A DNA stretch of 64,000 nt from Bacteroides sedimenti (GTDB lineage Bacteria; Bacteroidota; Bacteroidia; Bacteroidales; Bacteroidaceae): NCBI RefSeq assembly GCF_040365225.1, contig NZ_AP028055.1, positions 3,472,001-3,536,000 of the forward strand, in the 5' to 3' direction. The position numbers and the translations under genes were made by a program. Below, piece after piece: positions 24,319 through 33,276 of this stretch; the stretch's first letter is position 1, and the number at the start of each line of letters is the position of its first letter. The notes under the pieces were generated by a model that saw only the letters and a list, made by a program, of their open reading frames with translations, was not told the origin of the DNA and ran no database searches.

Positions 24319-25629
24319 TTACTCTTCTATAATCGTTATAAAATCACTCCAGAAAGCAACGTTCTTATATGAATTGGCTGCACCTTTGGGAACGAACAGT
24401 TTGCAGTATGTTTTATCAATCCCGTTGAAAGCTCCTGAAGCTACATTGGGAGGTGTGATTGCCTGGCAATGCATTTCTGTTAGACCTTTACAAAAGGCGA
24501 ATGCCTGGTAACCAATGGAAGTAACGCAGCAAGGAATGGTTATTGTTATTAATCCTGAGCAGTTATTAAAGGCATTTTCTCCGATACTGGTGATGTTGAC
24601 AGGAATGTTGACCGTTGTCAGTTTGATGCAGCCAAAGAACATATTTTCGGATATCGATGTCAGGCTGTCAGGAAGAGCAACAGTGCTTAAAGCAGTACAA
24701 TCATGAAATGCATTTTCGCCAATCTCTTCAACACTTTCGGGAATTTCAATAGATGTAATTCCCGAACAGCCAAAGAAGGCAGCTTCACCTATTGAGATAA
24801 TGCCTGGAGAAAGGATGACCGAAGTGAGTCCTGAGCAATCGAAAAATGCCCAGTCACTAATACGTATTACTCCCTTTGGAATGGCAATGGTTGTAAGCCC
24901 GGAACAATCTCGGAATGCATTCTCACCAATTGATTTTAAACTTTCGGGAATTATAATAGAGTTAATCCCTTTGCAGTTGCGGAAAGCCTGTTCTCCAATT
25001 GCCGCAAGATTACTGGAAAGAATCAGCGATGCTATTGCGCTACAATCTTTGAATGCCTGATCTCCGATGGAAGTTACGCTATCGGGAATAGTAAGAGTAG
25101 TTAAACCAGTACATCCCATAAAGGCAGCTTCCCCGATAGTTATAACATTATTTCCCAGTGTTAAAGAGGTTAGTCCGGTGCAGCCGGCAAAAGCGTTTCG
25201 TCCAATAACTCCATTTGGAATGGAAACAGAAGCTAATTCGTTGCAATCTTTAAAAGCCTCTCTGCCAATGGAAAGAACACTGTCGGAGATAATGACGGAT
25301 CTGAGTTCAATACAGCCAGAGAATGCTTTTTCACCTATGGCAACAGCATTGTTTGGTAAAGTAACAGAGGTAATAATGTCCATACCGGCAAACATATATT
25401 CCGGGATTTCATTCTTTTTAATGGAGATATATTCGCGATCCGGGTTATAGAAGCCTCCTCCCTCAACAATACTCACCTCTGCAAGATTCAGAACAGAGAG
25501 GTTGGCTATGTTACGAATCGTTTCGATATCATTCCCATTTATTTCTCCTGTAAGAATCAATACCGTATTTATATTTTTTTCGGTTTCGAGCAGAGTGCTC
25601 AGACTTCCCGCTGTAACATTCGTTTTCAT
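24319..25629 (-). CDS. BspA-type leucine-rich-repeat protein
   Basis: 436 aa from ATG at 25629 (a TTG two codons upstream is also in frame). From about residue 85 to 415 there are about fourteen tandem ~23-residue LRR_5 (BspA/Treponema type) units of the form L-TSVTLPxxVxxIGExAFxGC. Unlike most BspA proteins of this phylum it has no signal peptide, lipobox or C-terminal sorting domain. It is therefore either cytoplasmic or has lost its leader. The N-terminal ~80 residues resemble the extra-repeat cap (TVLILTGEINGNDIETIRNI). It lies beside the degraded Rhs region. Confidence 0.88.
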   Translation of the reverse strand: MKTNVTAGSLSTLLETEKNINTVLILTGEINGNDIETIRNIANLSVLNLAEVSIVEGGGFYNPDREYISIKKNEIPEYMFAGMDIITSVTLPNNAVAIGEKAFSGCIELRSVIISDSVLSIGREAFKDCNELASVSIPNGVIGRNAFAGCTGLTSLTLGNNVITIGEAAFMGCTGLTTLTIPDSVTSIGDQAFKDCSAIASLILSSNLAAIGEQAFRNCKGINSIIIPESLKSIGENAFRDCSGLTTIAIPKGVIRISDWAFFDCSGLTSVILSPGIISIGEAAFFGCSGITSIEIPESVEEIGENAFHDCTALSTVALPDSLTSISENMFFGCIKLTTVNIPVNITSIGENAFNNCSGLITITIPCCVTSIGYQAFAFCKGLTEMHCQAITPPNVASGAFNGIDKTYCKLFVPKGAANSYKNVAFWSDFITIIEE

Positions 25630-25800
25630 ACTCAATCAATTATTGTTTTTCTTGTTCATCCAATCCACTGCGCAAATAACAATTGCTGCCATACTTTGGT
25701 TTTCTGCAATCAAATTATCAAAGAACTTTCCGTATTCAGACATATTTCTGATAATTTCATTTTATCAATGGAATTAGTGCAAACTTAATAAAAAATCCCC

Positions 25801-25830
25801 TTGTTTATACATTAAAATCAAGTATTTTTG
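25801..25830 (+). promoter_or_regulatory. promoter of purF homologue
   Basis: TTG at 25801-25803, 19 bp, TATTTTTG at 25823-25830; ATG follows 33 bp later. Confidence 0.65.
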
Positions 25831-25863
25831 CAGCCTTAATTTAATATAAAAAAACAATATCCT

Positions 25864-27282
25864 ATGAGTGGTTTCTTTGGCAGTGTTTTGAAAGAAGATT
25901 GTGTGAACGATGTTTTTTACGGAACCGATTATCATTCTCATCTTGGAACCAAAAGGGCCGGTATGACCTTTTTCTCCAGAAATAAAGGTTTTCAACGAGC
26001 TATCCACAGTCTGGAAGATGGCTATTTCAGAAACAAGTTTGAAAACGACATCAGAAATTTCGAGGGTAACAGCGGGATAGGTGTAATTAGTGATTCAGAG
26101 TCACAACCGATTCTTGTAAACTCTCACTTGGGACGCTTTGCTGTGGTTACAGTGAATAAAATTGTGAATATTGATGAACTGGAAGCAGAATTCCTGGCAA
26201 AACATCACACTTTTTCTGAAACAAGTGGTGGTACAGTGAATCCAACCGAACTGGTGGCGATGCTTATTGCGGAAGGAAAAGACTTTTTATCGGGTATCCA
26301 GAATGTATATGATAAGGTAAAGGGCTCGTGCTCTATGCTGGTCCTGACAGAAGAAGGCCTGTTGGCTGCTCGTGATAAACTGGGACGTACACCTATTATC
26401 ATAGGAAAGAAAGAGAATGGTTATGGTGCCACTTTTGAAACCTGTGCTTTCTCAAACCTGGGTTATGAAATTGATAAATATATAGGTCCGGGCGAGGTTG
26501 TTCGCATTACTGCCGAAGGATATGAACAATTGCGCAAACCAAATGAGAAAATGCAGATATGCTCTTTCCTATGGGTTTACTACGGATATCCACCCTCATT
26601 TTATGAAGGAATCAATGTGGACGAATGTCGCTATCGATGCGGTGCTGCTCTTGCCCGGCGCGATGATGTAAATGCTGATTTCGTTGCCGGAATTCCCGAC
26701 TCGGGTGTTGGGCATGCCATGGGTTACAGCCATAAAACAGGTACTCCACTCAAAAGACCATATTCAAAATATACACCTACCTGGCCACGAAGCTTTATGC
26801 CTCAAAACCAGAATATGCGTGAGCTAGTAGCTAAAATGAAGTTAATCCCAAACAAATCAATCATTAAAGATAAATGTGGGGTATTCCTCGATGACTCTAT
26901 TGTACGAGGTACTCAGCTGAAAGATAATGTGACCGATTTGCACGAAGCAGGAATTAAAGAGGTGAATATGCGTATAGCTTGTCCACCATTGACTTATCCT
27001 TGCGAATTTTTGAACTTCAGTCGTTCTCGTTCAAGTCTTGAATTGGCTACCTACAAAGCGGTGAATGAGCTTGAAAACAGAGAAGGCATAGAGATGATGG
27101 ATATGAAAGAATATTCGGACTGCAACAGCGAAAAGTATAAAGCAATGGTTGAAAAGATCAGAGAACATCTTGGACTTACCACTCTTACTTTCCAAACACT
27201 TGATGATCTGGTGGAAGCTATTGGTTTGCCAAAAGAGAGACTTTGCACACACTGTTTCGATGGGTCCAGCTATTTTGAATAA
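25864..27282 (+). CDS. purF: amidophosphoribosyltransferase homologue lacking the catalytic Cys
   Basis: 472 aa. The N-terminal half is a class II glutamine-amidotransferase fold, but it starts MSGFFGSV where active PurF has MCGI(V/F)G: Ser2 replaces the N-terminal nucleophile Cys. The nearest Cys is at position 13, so no propeptide cleavage restores it. The C-terminal phosphoribosyltransferase half is intact, with the PRPP loop FLDDSIVRGTQLKD near residues 341-354, DSGVGHAMGYS before it, and the closing LCTHCFDG. It would make phosphoribosylamine from PRPP using free ammonia, or have another role. It is transcribed alone with a strong terminator. A canonical PurF may exist elsewhere. Confidence 0.85.
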   Translation: MSGFFGSVLKEDCVNDVFYGTDYHSHLGTKRAGMTFFSRNKGFQRAIHSLEDGYFRNKFENDIRNFEGNSGIGVISDSESQPILVNSHLGRFAVVTVNKIVNIDELEAEFLAKHHTFSETSGGTVNPTELVAMLIAEGKDFLSGIQNVYDKVKGSCSMLVLTEEGLLAARDKLGRTPIIIGKKENGYGATFETCAFSNLGYEIDKYIGPGEVVRITAEGYEQLRKPNEKMQICSFLWVYYGYPPSFYEGINVDECRYRCGAALARRDDVNADFVAGIPDSGVGHAMGYSHKTGTPLKRPYSKYTPTWPRSFMPQNQNMRELVAKMKLIPNKSIIKDKCGVFLDDSIVRGTQLKDNVTDLHEAGIKEVNMRIACPPLTYPCEFLNFSRSRSSLELATYKAVNELENREGIEMMDMKEYSDCNSEKYKAMVEKIREHLGLTTLTFQTLDDLVEAIGLPKERLCTHCFDGSSYFE

Positions 27283-27311
27283 TCCGTGAGACAGATTTAT
27301 AAAAGATTAAG

Positions 27312-27337
27312 ATCCCGCTTTTTGCGGGATTTTTTTG
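27312..27337 (+). terminator. terminator of purF homologue
   Basis: ATCCCGC/GCGGGAT stem with a T5 loop and a T7 tail, 29 bp after the stop. Confidence 0.92.
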
Positions 27338-27535
27338 TTTATAGAATTATTTCTTGAACTGATTTTCGCTTGCAAAATGACTCGGGTTGTGAACGATTAA
27401 TGGGAAACTTTATTTAATACAGACGGGAGAACAATTTGCTGATTAGATGGTTTTTATAGGTACAGATATAGTGAAAATATCCTGTGCTGAATTGAGATAG
27501 GAAAAACATCTTTGTACATTTAAAATAGTCAGAAT

Positions 27536-27877
27536 ATGAAAGATTCTAATAAGCCAAAAGAGAGAGAAGAAGTTTCTGCAGTAATCAAAAAGATGATGGA
27601 GAAGGCTGAAAAACATGAAATAACTATAGAGGAAGCCAGAAGGCTTTCTGTAAAAGCCAAAGAGGAGATTGACAAACAGATGAAACAGGTGGATGAGCTG
27701 ATCTCTGATGCTGTTCTAGCTTATAAAAAAGAGTGTGAAGATCGTTCTGTCTTTTTTGATGAGCCAAGTGTGAGCTCGTCAATCGTAGGGCCAAAATATG
27801 TTCATTTGTACAATCGGTCGAGATTATTGGCTAAATACGATATTAAGTCGGGTGAAGTCACCATCGCCAAATCATAA
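27536..27877 (+). CDS. hypothetical coiled-coil protein
   Basis: 113 aa, not recognised. The first ~75 residues are strongly helical and charged (EVSAVIKKMMEKAEKHEIT, EEARRLSVKAKEEIDKQMK), likely a coiled coil. A short C-terminal part (YVHLYNRSRLLAKYDIKSG) looks like a beta hairpin. There is no signal peptide or membrane helix. It is a monocistronic gene with its own terminator 3 bp after the stop. Confidence 0.65.
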   Translation: MKDSNKPKEREEVSAVIKKMMEKAEKHEITIEEARRLSVKAKEEIDKQMKQVDELISDAVLAYKKECEDRSVFFDEPSVSSSIVGPKYVHLYNRSRLLAKYDIKSGEVTIAKS

Positions 27878-27880
27878 TCT

Positions 27881-27909
27881 AAGCCCGGAGTTAAATCCGG
27901 GCTTTTTAG
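27881..27909 (+). terminator. terminator of 113-aa gene
   Basis: AAGCCCGGA (27881-27889) and TCCGGGCTT (27896-27904) with a 6-nt loop, followed by T residues. Confidence 0.9.
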
Positions 27910-27970
27910 TTGATCTGTTTTATATTTTATTTCTCTCCAATGCGTTAGCTAATGTACTGCACGATTCGTC

Positions 27971-30900
27971 TTATTCCATTGAGCTATCGGCTAATGTTGA
28001 AATCAACGGAGTTGCCGCTTTTATATCATCTGCAGGGTTATCAGATACGGTAATGGCAAATACTGCCACTCTGTCGTCGTCGGGCAGTTGTAGCTGGGTG
28101 GTTCCTTCCGGCAGTTCAAGACAAATGCGGTATATATAAGTAAACGCGCAAGCTTCGTTGCCGCATTTCGGATTATGACGGTGGGTACCGATATAAGCGA
28201 GCGGCAGGTCTCTGATGTAGGAACGGCTGAAACCAGTTTTTCCCCATTGTCCGTAGAATCCGCTATAGTAAGGTACTTCCCGGGTGAAAACCTTGTTGCC
28301 CAACCTGAAATCGGCTTTTACTTCTCCCTCTGTTGAGGTTGCCAGGATATAGACCTTCTTGTACTTCTGATCTTTTGGAAGTTCAATGATATTTCCGTGG
28401 CATTTCAGTACATTGTTTTCTTCCGAGTTTCCAATTTTAAAGGGAATACCCAGGCTTATGATTCCATTTCTGAGGAGTTCGGCGGCAAATGAACATCCTT
28501 CTTTGTCGAACTCACCTTGCTTAAAACTTGCATCTGTGGTAAATGCTTGGTGATTGTATGGCAATTGCACCTGAGTGTGATGTACTGCCGGAAGGTTTAT
28601 CTCGCACTTTTTTAACCGGATAGCAAATGTTTTCGGAGCGAAAGCGGTGGTGGAGAAGATGAGCCGGTTTTCCTTTATTGTTGCTTTCCCGATCTCTTTT
28701 TCAACGCCGTTCATCTCTGCTGCATCGATAATGGAGGAAGGGAATTCGATCTCCACATCTTTTGCCTCTTTGCCTTGAGTCTCGTAAAGCCGGATAATAT
28801 ATTGTTCTCCCTCTTGTGCCTTCTTTAAAGCTTTCACGGCTATTTGTGGGTTGCTGATTTTCAGGAAGGAGTATCTTCGGCCCAAAGGACCTTCGTGGCG
28901 AGGTGACTGAAATGCCAGCAACGGGTTGTTCAGTTCGTCGGATTTATGTGGAATGGAGGCCAGTTGAGGCTCATTGCTGTGCCCAACAATGGAGTAGGTG
29001 AATGTATGATGTCCCATGTCCTGCTGGGCCTGATAGGTAAAGTTATTCTTTACGTTGGGAGCGTGCAGCAGGGTGAGACGCAGAATGTTGTCCGCTGGTT
29101 TGTCCCATCCGTATTTACAGTTGTTCAGGATGGAGATGCCGTATCCTTCGTTATCAGTGATGTCTGCCCACTGCTGTGCATAGACTTCATAGGCGGTTTC
29201 GCTATTGTTGCCCCGTTTGATTTGCCCTAACCCTAAGTCGTATGTAGCTTGCGGATTGCAGACAGCCATTGGGAATTCAGCTTTAAGTAGTGCATTGGTG
29301 GTTGCCCAGTCTACTTCATTGACTATGTCTATGCGATCGTCAGCTGCTCCGTCTGTCATCCGGATGTACTGGATAAAATGAGAGTCGCCGAATCTGCGCT
29401 TTACACATAGTGAGGCGCAGGCTGGTCCATTCTCAGCGATTACGATGGATACAGAATCCGATATAGCAACCGGTGTTGCGTCGATTGTACTTTTTTGAAT
29501 TTCCCATGAAGGCCAGGCAAAAGAGTTGTTTTCGGTAAACAGAGCTAAACGGAATGCCTTTCCCGGGGCAACCAGCTCTTTGTTGTATCGTTTGTCGATC
29601 AGGGACGAGATATCCCCGTTTGTATCCAAGGTGAGTTTATAAATCCGGTTTTCCAGCGAGTTGCCGGAAATCTTTAACCGGCTTTGGACGTTGTTTTCGC
29701 TGGAGTAGATGTCATATACGGCATAGCCTGTCGGGGCGACTTCAGCACTGAAGGCTATTTCTGCGGTTTCGTTACTGTAACCGGTCAGTTGTGCAGGAAC
29801 CTCTTTGCCTTCTGGATTTACTACCCGGATCTGTTCGGGTGGGTTGGCCATGCTGATCCGGGCCCGCACAATACCTCTGTTGTTTGAGGACAAGGAATTA
29901 TAAACCACAATTGGGATGCCGTTGGTCAGGGTATTCATCGCTTTGGCTACATTGCCCACTGAGGAGGTGATAACATCGGCAAAGCATGACTGGGAAATGA
30001 GTTCATCATTCCAGGAAAAACGATATGCTTCTGGAATGCTTGTCCCGGTCAGATCGTCGTGAAACTGATGCCAGATAAATCTTTTCCAGGATTCGTCAAT
30101 CTCTTGCGAAGGATAAACGGTACCAGTAAGATAATGGGCAGCTACTGACGATTTCTCTGCTGCAACAGCCAGCTCCTCGTTTTTACGGTTGAATTGTTTC
30201 ATAGCAGCCTGTGAGGTATAGCAACCGGTGGCATGTACATCCATCAGCAGTTCACCATCGAATACCGGCAACTCGGGGTGATTGTAGAAGGGAAGATAGT
30301 CCTGATAGAGCTGATCGGAGGTAGCACTGATGATCTGTATATCACCTTTGCCCCTGAGTCCTTTTTCAATAGAGATGACTGACCCGATGGTGGGCGATCC
30401 GCCTATATCTCCGGTTCCATAATATCGATAGGCGGTGTTGTTGATGCCTTGCCTGGCCAGTTCTCTGATTCCCTGATCTTTGCTGAGATCCTTACGATCC
30501 CAGCTGAAGTTGTAGTTTTGAGCATTCAAAGCCGCCATGATTACTGAACCGTCTACCCCTTTCCATAAGCCGATATTGAAAGGGACCTTAGAATTGCCAT
30601 AAAACGGTTTGTACCTCCATTGCAGCTTCTGGGTGGAAAAGCCTATCAGACCTGCGTGTGCGGCAATGGTGGGCAAAGTGTAGCCAAACCCGAAGCAGTC
30701 GGGCAGGAATATGTCTTTTGATTGTACACCGAACTCTTTCCGATAAAACTCCTGTCCTAACAGAATGTTCCGGAAAAACGACTCTGGTGAGGGGAGGTTA
30801 GGGTCGGTAGCATCCCATGAACTGCCGCTTACATGCCAGCGTCCCTGACGGATGTACTCTTTGACCCGTTCGTAACGTTCCGGATAGTACTCTTTCATCC

Positions 30901-31147
30901 AGCTATATTTGATGCCTCCCTCAAAATTGAAGATATAATCAGGGTAACTTTCTAATAGTAGAAAATTCTGATCCATCGTGTTAAGTAGGTATTCATTGAT
31001 GGATTTTTGTACATCCCAGCACCACTGGGTGTCAAAATGGGCATTGGATACAATGTAAGCTTTGTATTTCTTTTGGGCAGAAACCGAGATCTCGCTTAGA
31101 AGGAATATGAACAAGAAGATAGCTAATATGAGTCTGCTACTTTTCAT
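27971..31147 (-). CDS. secreted GH38 alpha-mannosidase
   Basis: 1058 aa with a signal peptide (about 24 residues, ending SVSAQ). The GH38 catalytic domain is evident: zinc ligands His37 and Asp39 in SNAHFDTQW, and the nucleophile Asp150 in FLPDCFGFG. The middle helical domain and the C-terminal beta-sandwich domains (about 500-1058) have the expected length. It removes alpha-mannose from glycans, probably in the periplasm or at the surface. No SusC/D pair lies next to it, so it appears to be a stand-alone gene. It ends just after the 113-aa gene's terminator. Confidence 0.93.
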   Translation of the reverse strand: MKSSRLILAIFLFIFLLSEISVSAQKKYKAYIVSNAHFDTQWCWDVQKSINEYLLNTMDQNFLLLESYPDYIFNFEGGIKYSWMKEYYPERYERVKEYIRQGRWHVSGSSWDATDPNLPSPESFFRNILLGQEFYRKEFGVQSKDIFLPDCFGFGYTLPTIAAHAGLIGFSTQKLQWRYKPFYGNSKVPFNIGLWKGVDGSVIMAALNAQNYNFSWDRKDLSKDQGIRELARQGINNTAYRYYGTGDIGGSPTIGSVISIEKGLRGKGDIQIISATSDQLYQDYLPFYNHPELPVFDGELLMDVHATGCYTSQAAMKQFNRKNEELAVAAEKSSVAAHYLTGTVYPSQEIDESWKRFIWHQFHDDLTGTSIPEAYRFSWNDELISQSCFADVITSSVGNVAKAMNTLTNGIPIVVYNSLSSNNRGIVRARISMANPPEQIRVVNPEGKEVPAQLTGYSNETAEIAFSAEVAPTGYAVYDIYSSENNVQSRLKISGNSLENRIYKLTLDTNGDISSLIDKRYNKELVAPGKAFRLALFTENNSFAWPSWEIQKSTIDATPVAISDSVSIVIAENGPACASLCVKRRFGDSHFIQYIRMTDGAADDRIDIVNEVDWATTNALLKAEFPMAVCNPQATYDLGLGQIKRGNNSETAYEVYAQQWADITDNEGYGISILNNCKYGWDKPADNILRLTLLHAPNVKNNFTYQAQQDMGHHTFTYSIVGHSNEPQLASIPHKSDELNNPLLAFQSPRHEGPLGRRYSFLKISNPQIAVKALKKAQEGEQYIIRLYETQGKEAKDVEIEFPSSIIDAAEMNGVEKEIGKATIKENRLIFSTTAFAPKTFAIRLKKCEINLPAVHHTQVQLPYNHQAFTTDASFKQGEFDKEGCSFAAELLRNGIISLGIPFKIGNSEENNVLKCHGNIIELPKDQKYKKVYILATSTEGEVKADFRLGNKVFTREVPYYSGFYGQWGKTGFSRSYIRDLPLAYIGTHRHNPKCGNEACAFTYIYRICLELPEGTTQLQLPDDDRVAVFAITVSDNPADDIKAATPLISTLADSSME

Positions 31148-31494
31148 AGTTTTAATTGTAAGGGTAATTATTCTTTTTAAAATCTTCTATTTGAATAACC
31201 AGCCTGAGGGGTGGATTTATGATATAACAAAGAAATATAAGATACAATGTTCGTTAAAATTCTTGAAATAAGCAAGCAATTTAGCTGGAAGTTTTTGTTG
31301 AAATAAAGGTGAGACTTTCCCGAAATATTCAAATTATGAAAAATAAGTTTCCGATAACGATTCATTGAAATCTCAAATATAAAATGGGAATACTAATTTG
31401 AATCAAATCGGTATTTCCCATTTTATATTTGGATAACAGAACTTCAAATCAGAGCTTTATTCATTAAAAAGTAGGAGTCATCCTGAGTGAAAAC
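31148..31494. other. intergenic between GH38 and hydA
   Basis: 347 bp of AT-rich sequence. It contains the hydrogenase-operon hairpin (31374-31431) and the GH38 promoter, for which I see no perfect consensus. No gene is seen in it. Confidence 0.5.
31374..31431 (-). terminator. large hairpin after the hydrogenase operon
   Basis: A 20-bp arm beginning CAAATATAAAATGGGAA (31374-31393) pairs with 31411-31431 with a single one-base bulge and a 17-nt loop. It lies 64 bp after the hydA stop. No long U-tract follows, so it may also protect mRNA ends. Confidence 0.65.
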
Positions 31495-33270
31495 TCATTT
31501 TTTACCTCGAGGAGTATAAACAGTATGAAGCAATTCGTGGGATTTATGTCCAAGAGGAGCCCCAAGAAATTCGTGGTAAATGGTTTTGATATCTTCATTC
31601 TCATGCGATTTGCGAATGGTTTTTCCTTCATCTTCCCTATATATTGCCTCAAGTCTGCGTAACCTTATTTCATCATTGACAGGACGTGGTTGACCTCCAC
31701 CACTGATGCAACCTCCGGGACACCCCATAACTTCAATAAAATGATATTGACTAGTACCTTTTTTAATTTCTTCCATTAACTGGGCAGCCCCAATTAAGCC
31801 ACTTGTAACAGCTACTCTCAGAGTCACTCCTTCAAGAAATCTGAAGTCGGGCAAGGCCTCCTCTATCTTTAGCTCTGCTGATTTTATACGGCTAAGTCCC
31901 ATGAGGGGTTTCAGATGGAGCTTTTCGGTTGGCAGTTCACGACCTGTAACCAGTTCATAAACGGTGCGAAGTGCAGCTTCCATCACTCCGCCGGTTGTAC
32001 CGAATATATCGGCTGCACCAGAGGAGTGTCCCAATGGACTGTCGAATTTACCATCAGGCAGATTGCGGAAATCAATTCCCACCTCTTTGATCATCCGTCC
32101 CAATTCGCGGGTGGTAATCACTGCATCCACATTGGCTAGCCCGTTGTTGTACATCTCCGGCCGGATAATCTCGAACTTCTTGGCAGTACAAGGCATTACA
32201 GATACCATAAAAATGGTGGCAGGGTCGATGCCGACTTTCTCAGCAAAGTAAGTTTTGGTCAGTGCCCCCAGCATCATGTGGGGGGATTTGCAGGTTGAAA
32301 GATGTGACAGCTGGTCGGGATATTGGTGCTCTACATATTTTATCCAACCCGGGCTGCAGCTTGTAATCATTGGAAGAACAGCGGTTTTTTCCTTTGAGGT
32401 AAATCTATTCTTCAATCTTTCAAGAAATTCAGAACCTTCCTCCATGATGGTGAGGTCGGCTCCGAAATTGGTGTCGAAAACATACTTGAAACCAATTTCG
32501 CGTAAGGCGGAAGCCATCTGACCGGTTACCAATGTTCCCGGAGCATAACCGAACAACTCACCTAAAGTAGCCCGTACTGCCGGAGCTGTCTGTACAATGA
32601 CAGTTTTTGACTTATCGTATAAAGCTTCCCATACCTGTTCAGTTGAATCTTTTTCTTTCAGCGCTCCGACTGGACATACCAGCACACACTGTCCGCAATT
32701 GGTACAGATGGACTCGCCCAGTAGTTCATCGTCTGTTGGTCCGATGAAAGTTGAGAAACCCCGGTGGTGGGGATTCATAAGACAAACTCCCTGAATCTGG
32801 TTGCATATCGTTACACAGCGTCGGCAAAGAACGCATTTCGAACTATCCCGGACGATTGAGGGGCTCGAGATGTCAATATATTCTTTGGATTTGGCACCCT
32901 CGTACCTGTATTCATCTACCTGAATTAAATTACCCAGATCCTGCAGTTCACAATTCTGATTCCGCCAACATGTAAGGCAATTCTTTGGATGATCGGAAAG
33001 CATCAGCTCATAGATTACTTTTCGTGCATTGCGCACCCGTTCAGAATTGGTGTGAATAATCATTCCTTCTGCTACTTCAGTAATGCATGAAGCCATCAGG
33101 TTTTTGGAACCTTCCACTTCGACCACACAAATCCGGCATGAACCGATTTTATGAATATTCTCCATATAACAGAAATGAGGAATAAGGATGTGGTTCTTTT
33201 TGGCAGCTTCAAAAATAGTGGTTCCTTCTTTCACCTGAACCGCTTTATCGTTTATGATCAGATTAATCAT
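31495..33270 (-). CDS. hydA: [FeFe] hydrogenase catalytic subunit
   Basis: 591 aa. N-terminal [2Fe-2S] domain (Cys34, 45, 48, 62), His-ligated [4Fe-4S] site (HPKNCLTCWRNQNC), then two ferredoxin-type clusters (CVLCRRC..C and CTNCGQC..C). The H-cluster domain has L1 TSCSPGW (Cys305), L2 MPCTAKKFE (Cys361) and L3 MGCPGGCISGGGQP (Cys517, Cys521). All four H-cluster ligands are present. L1 has Ser306 where well-studied enzymes have the proton-relay Cys (TSCCPxW). It is the last gene of the hyd operon, 6 bp after hydB, and probably works with HydB and HydC in NAD(H)-linked hydrogen turnover. Confidence 0.95.
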   Translation of the reverse strand: MINLIINDKAVQVKEGTTIFEAAKKNHILIPHFCYMENIHKIGSCRICVVEVEGSKNLMASCITEVAEGMIIHTNSERVRNARKVIYELMLSDHPKNCLTCWRNQNCELQDLGNLIQVDEYRYEGAKSKEYIDISSPSIVRDSSKCVLCRRCVTICNQIQGVCLMNPHHRGFSTFIGPTDDELLGESICTNCGQCVLVCPVGALKEKDSTEQVWEALYDKSKTVIVQTAPAVRATLGELFGYAPGTLVTGQMASALREIGFKYVFDTNFGADLTIMEEGSEFLERLKNRFTSKEKTAVLPMITSCSPGWIKYVEHQYPDQLSHLSTCKSPHMMLGALTKTYFAEKVGIDPATIFMVSVMPCTAKKFEIIRPEMYNNGLANVDAVITTRELGRMIKEVGIDFRNLPDGKFDSPLGHSSGAADIFGTTGGVMEAALRTVYELVTGRELPTEKLHLKPLMGLSRIKSAELKIEEALPDFRFLEGVTLRVAVTSGLIGAAQLMEEIKKGTSQYHFIEVMGCPGGCISGGGQPRPVNDEIRLRRLEAIYREDEGKTIRKSHENEDIKTIYHEFLGAPLGHKSHELLHTVYTPRGKK

Positions 33271-33276
33271 AGTCTT

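Noticed and set aside
24319..25635. Plus-strand frames antisense to the LRR gene
   Set aside because: Repeats in the real gene keep antisense frames open; they mirror the LRR period.
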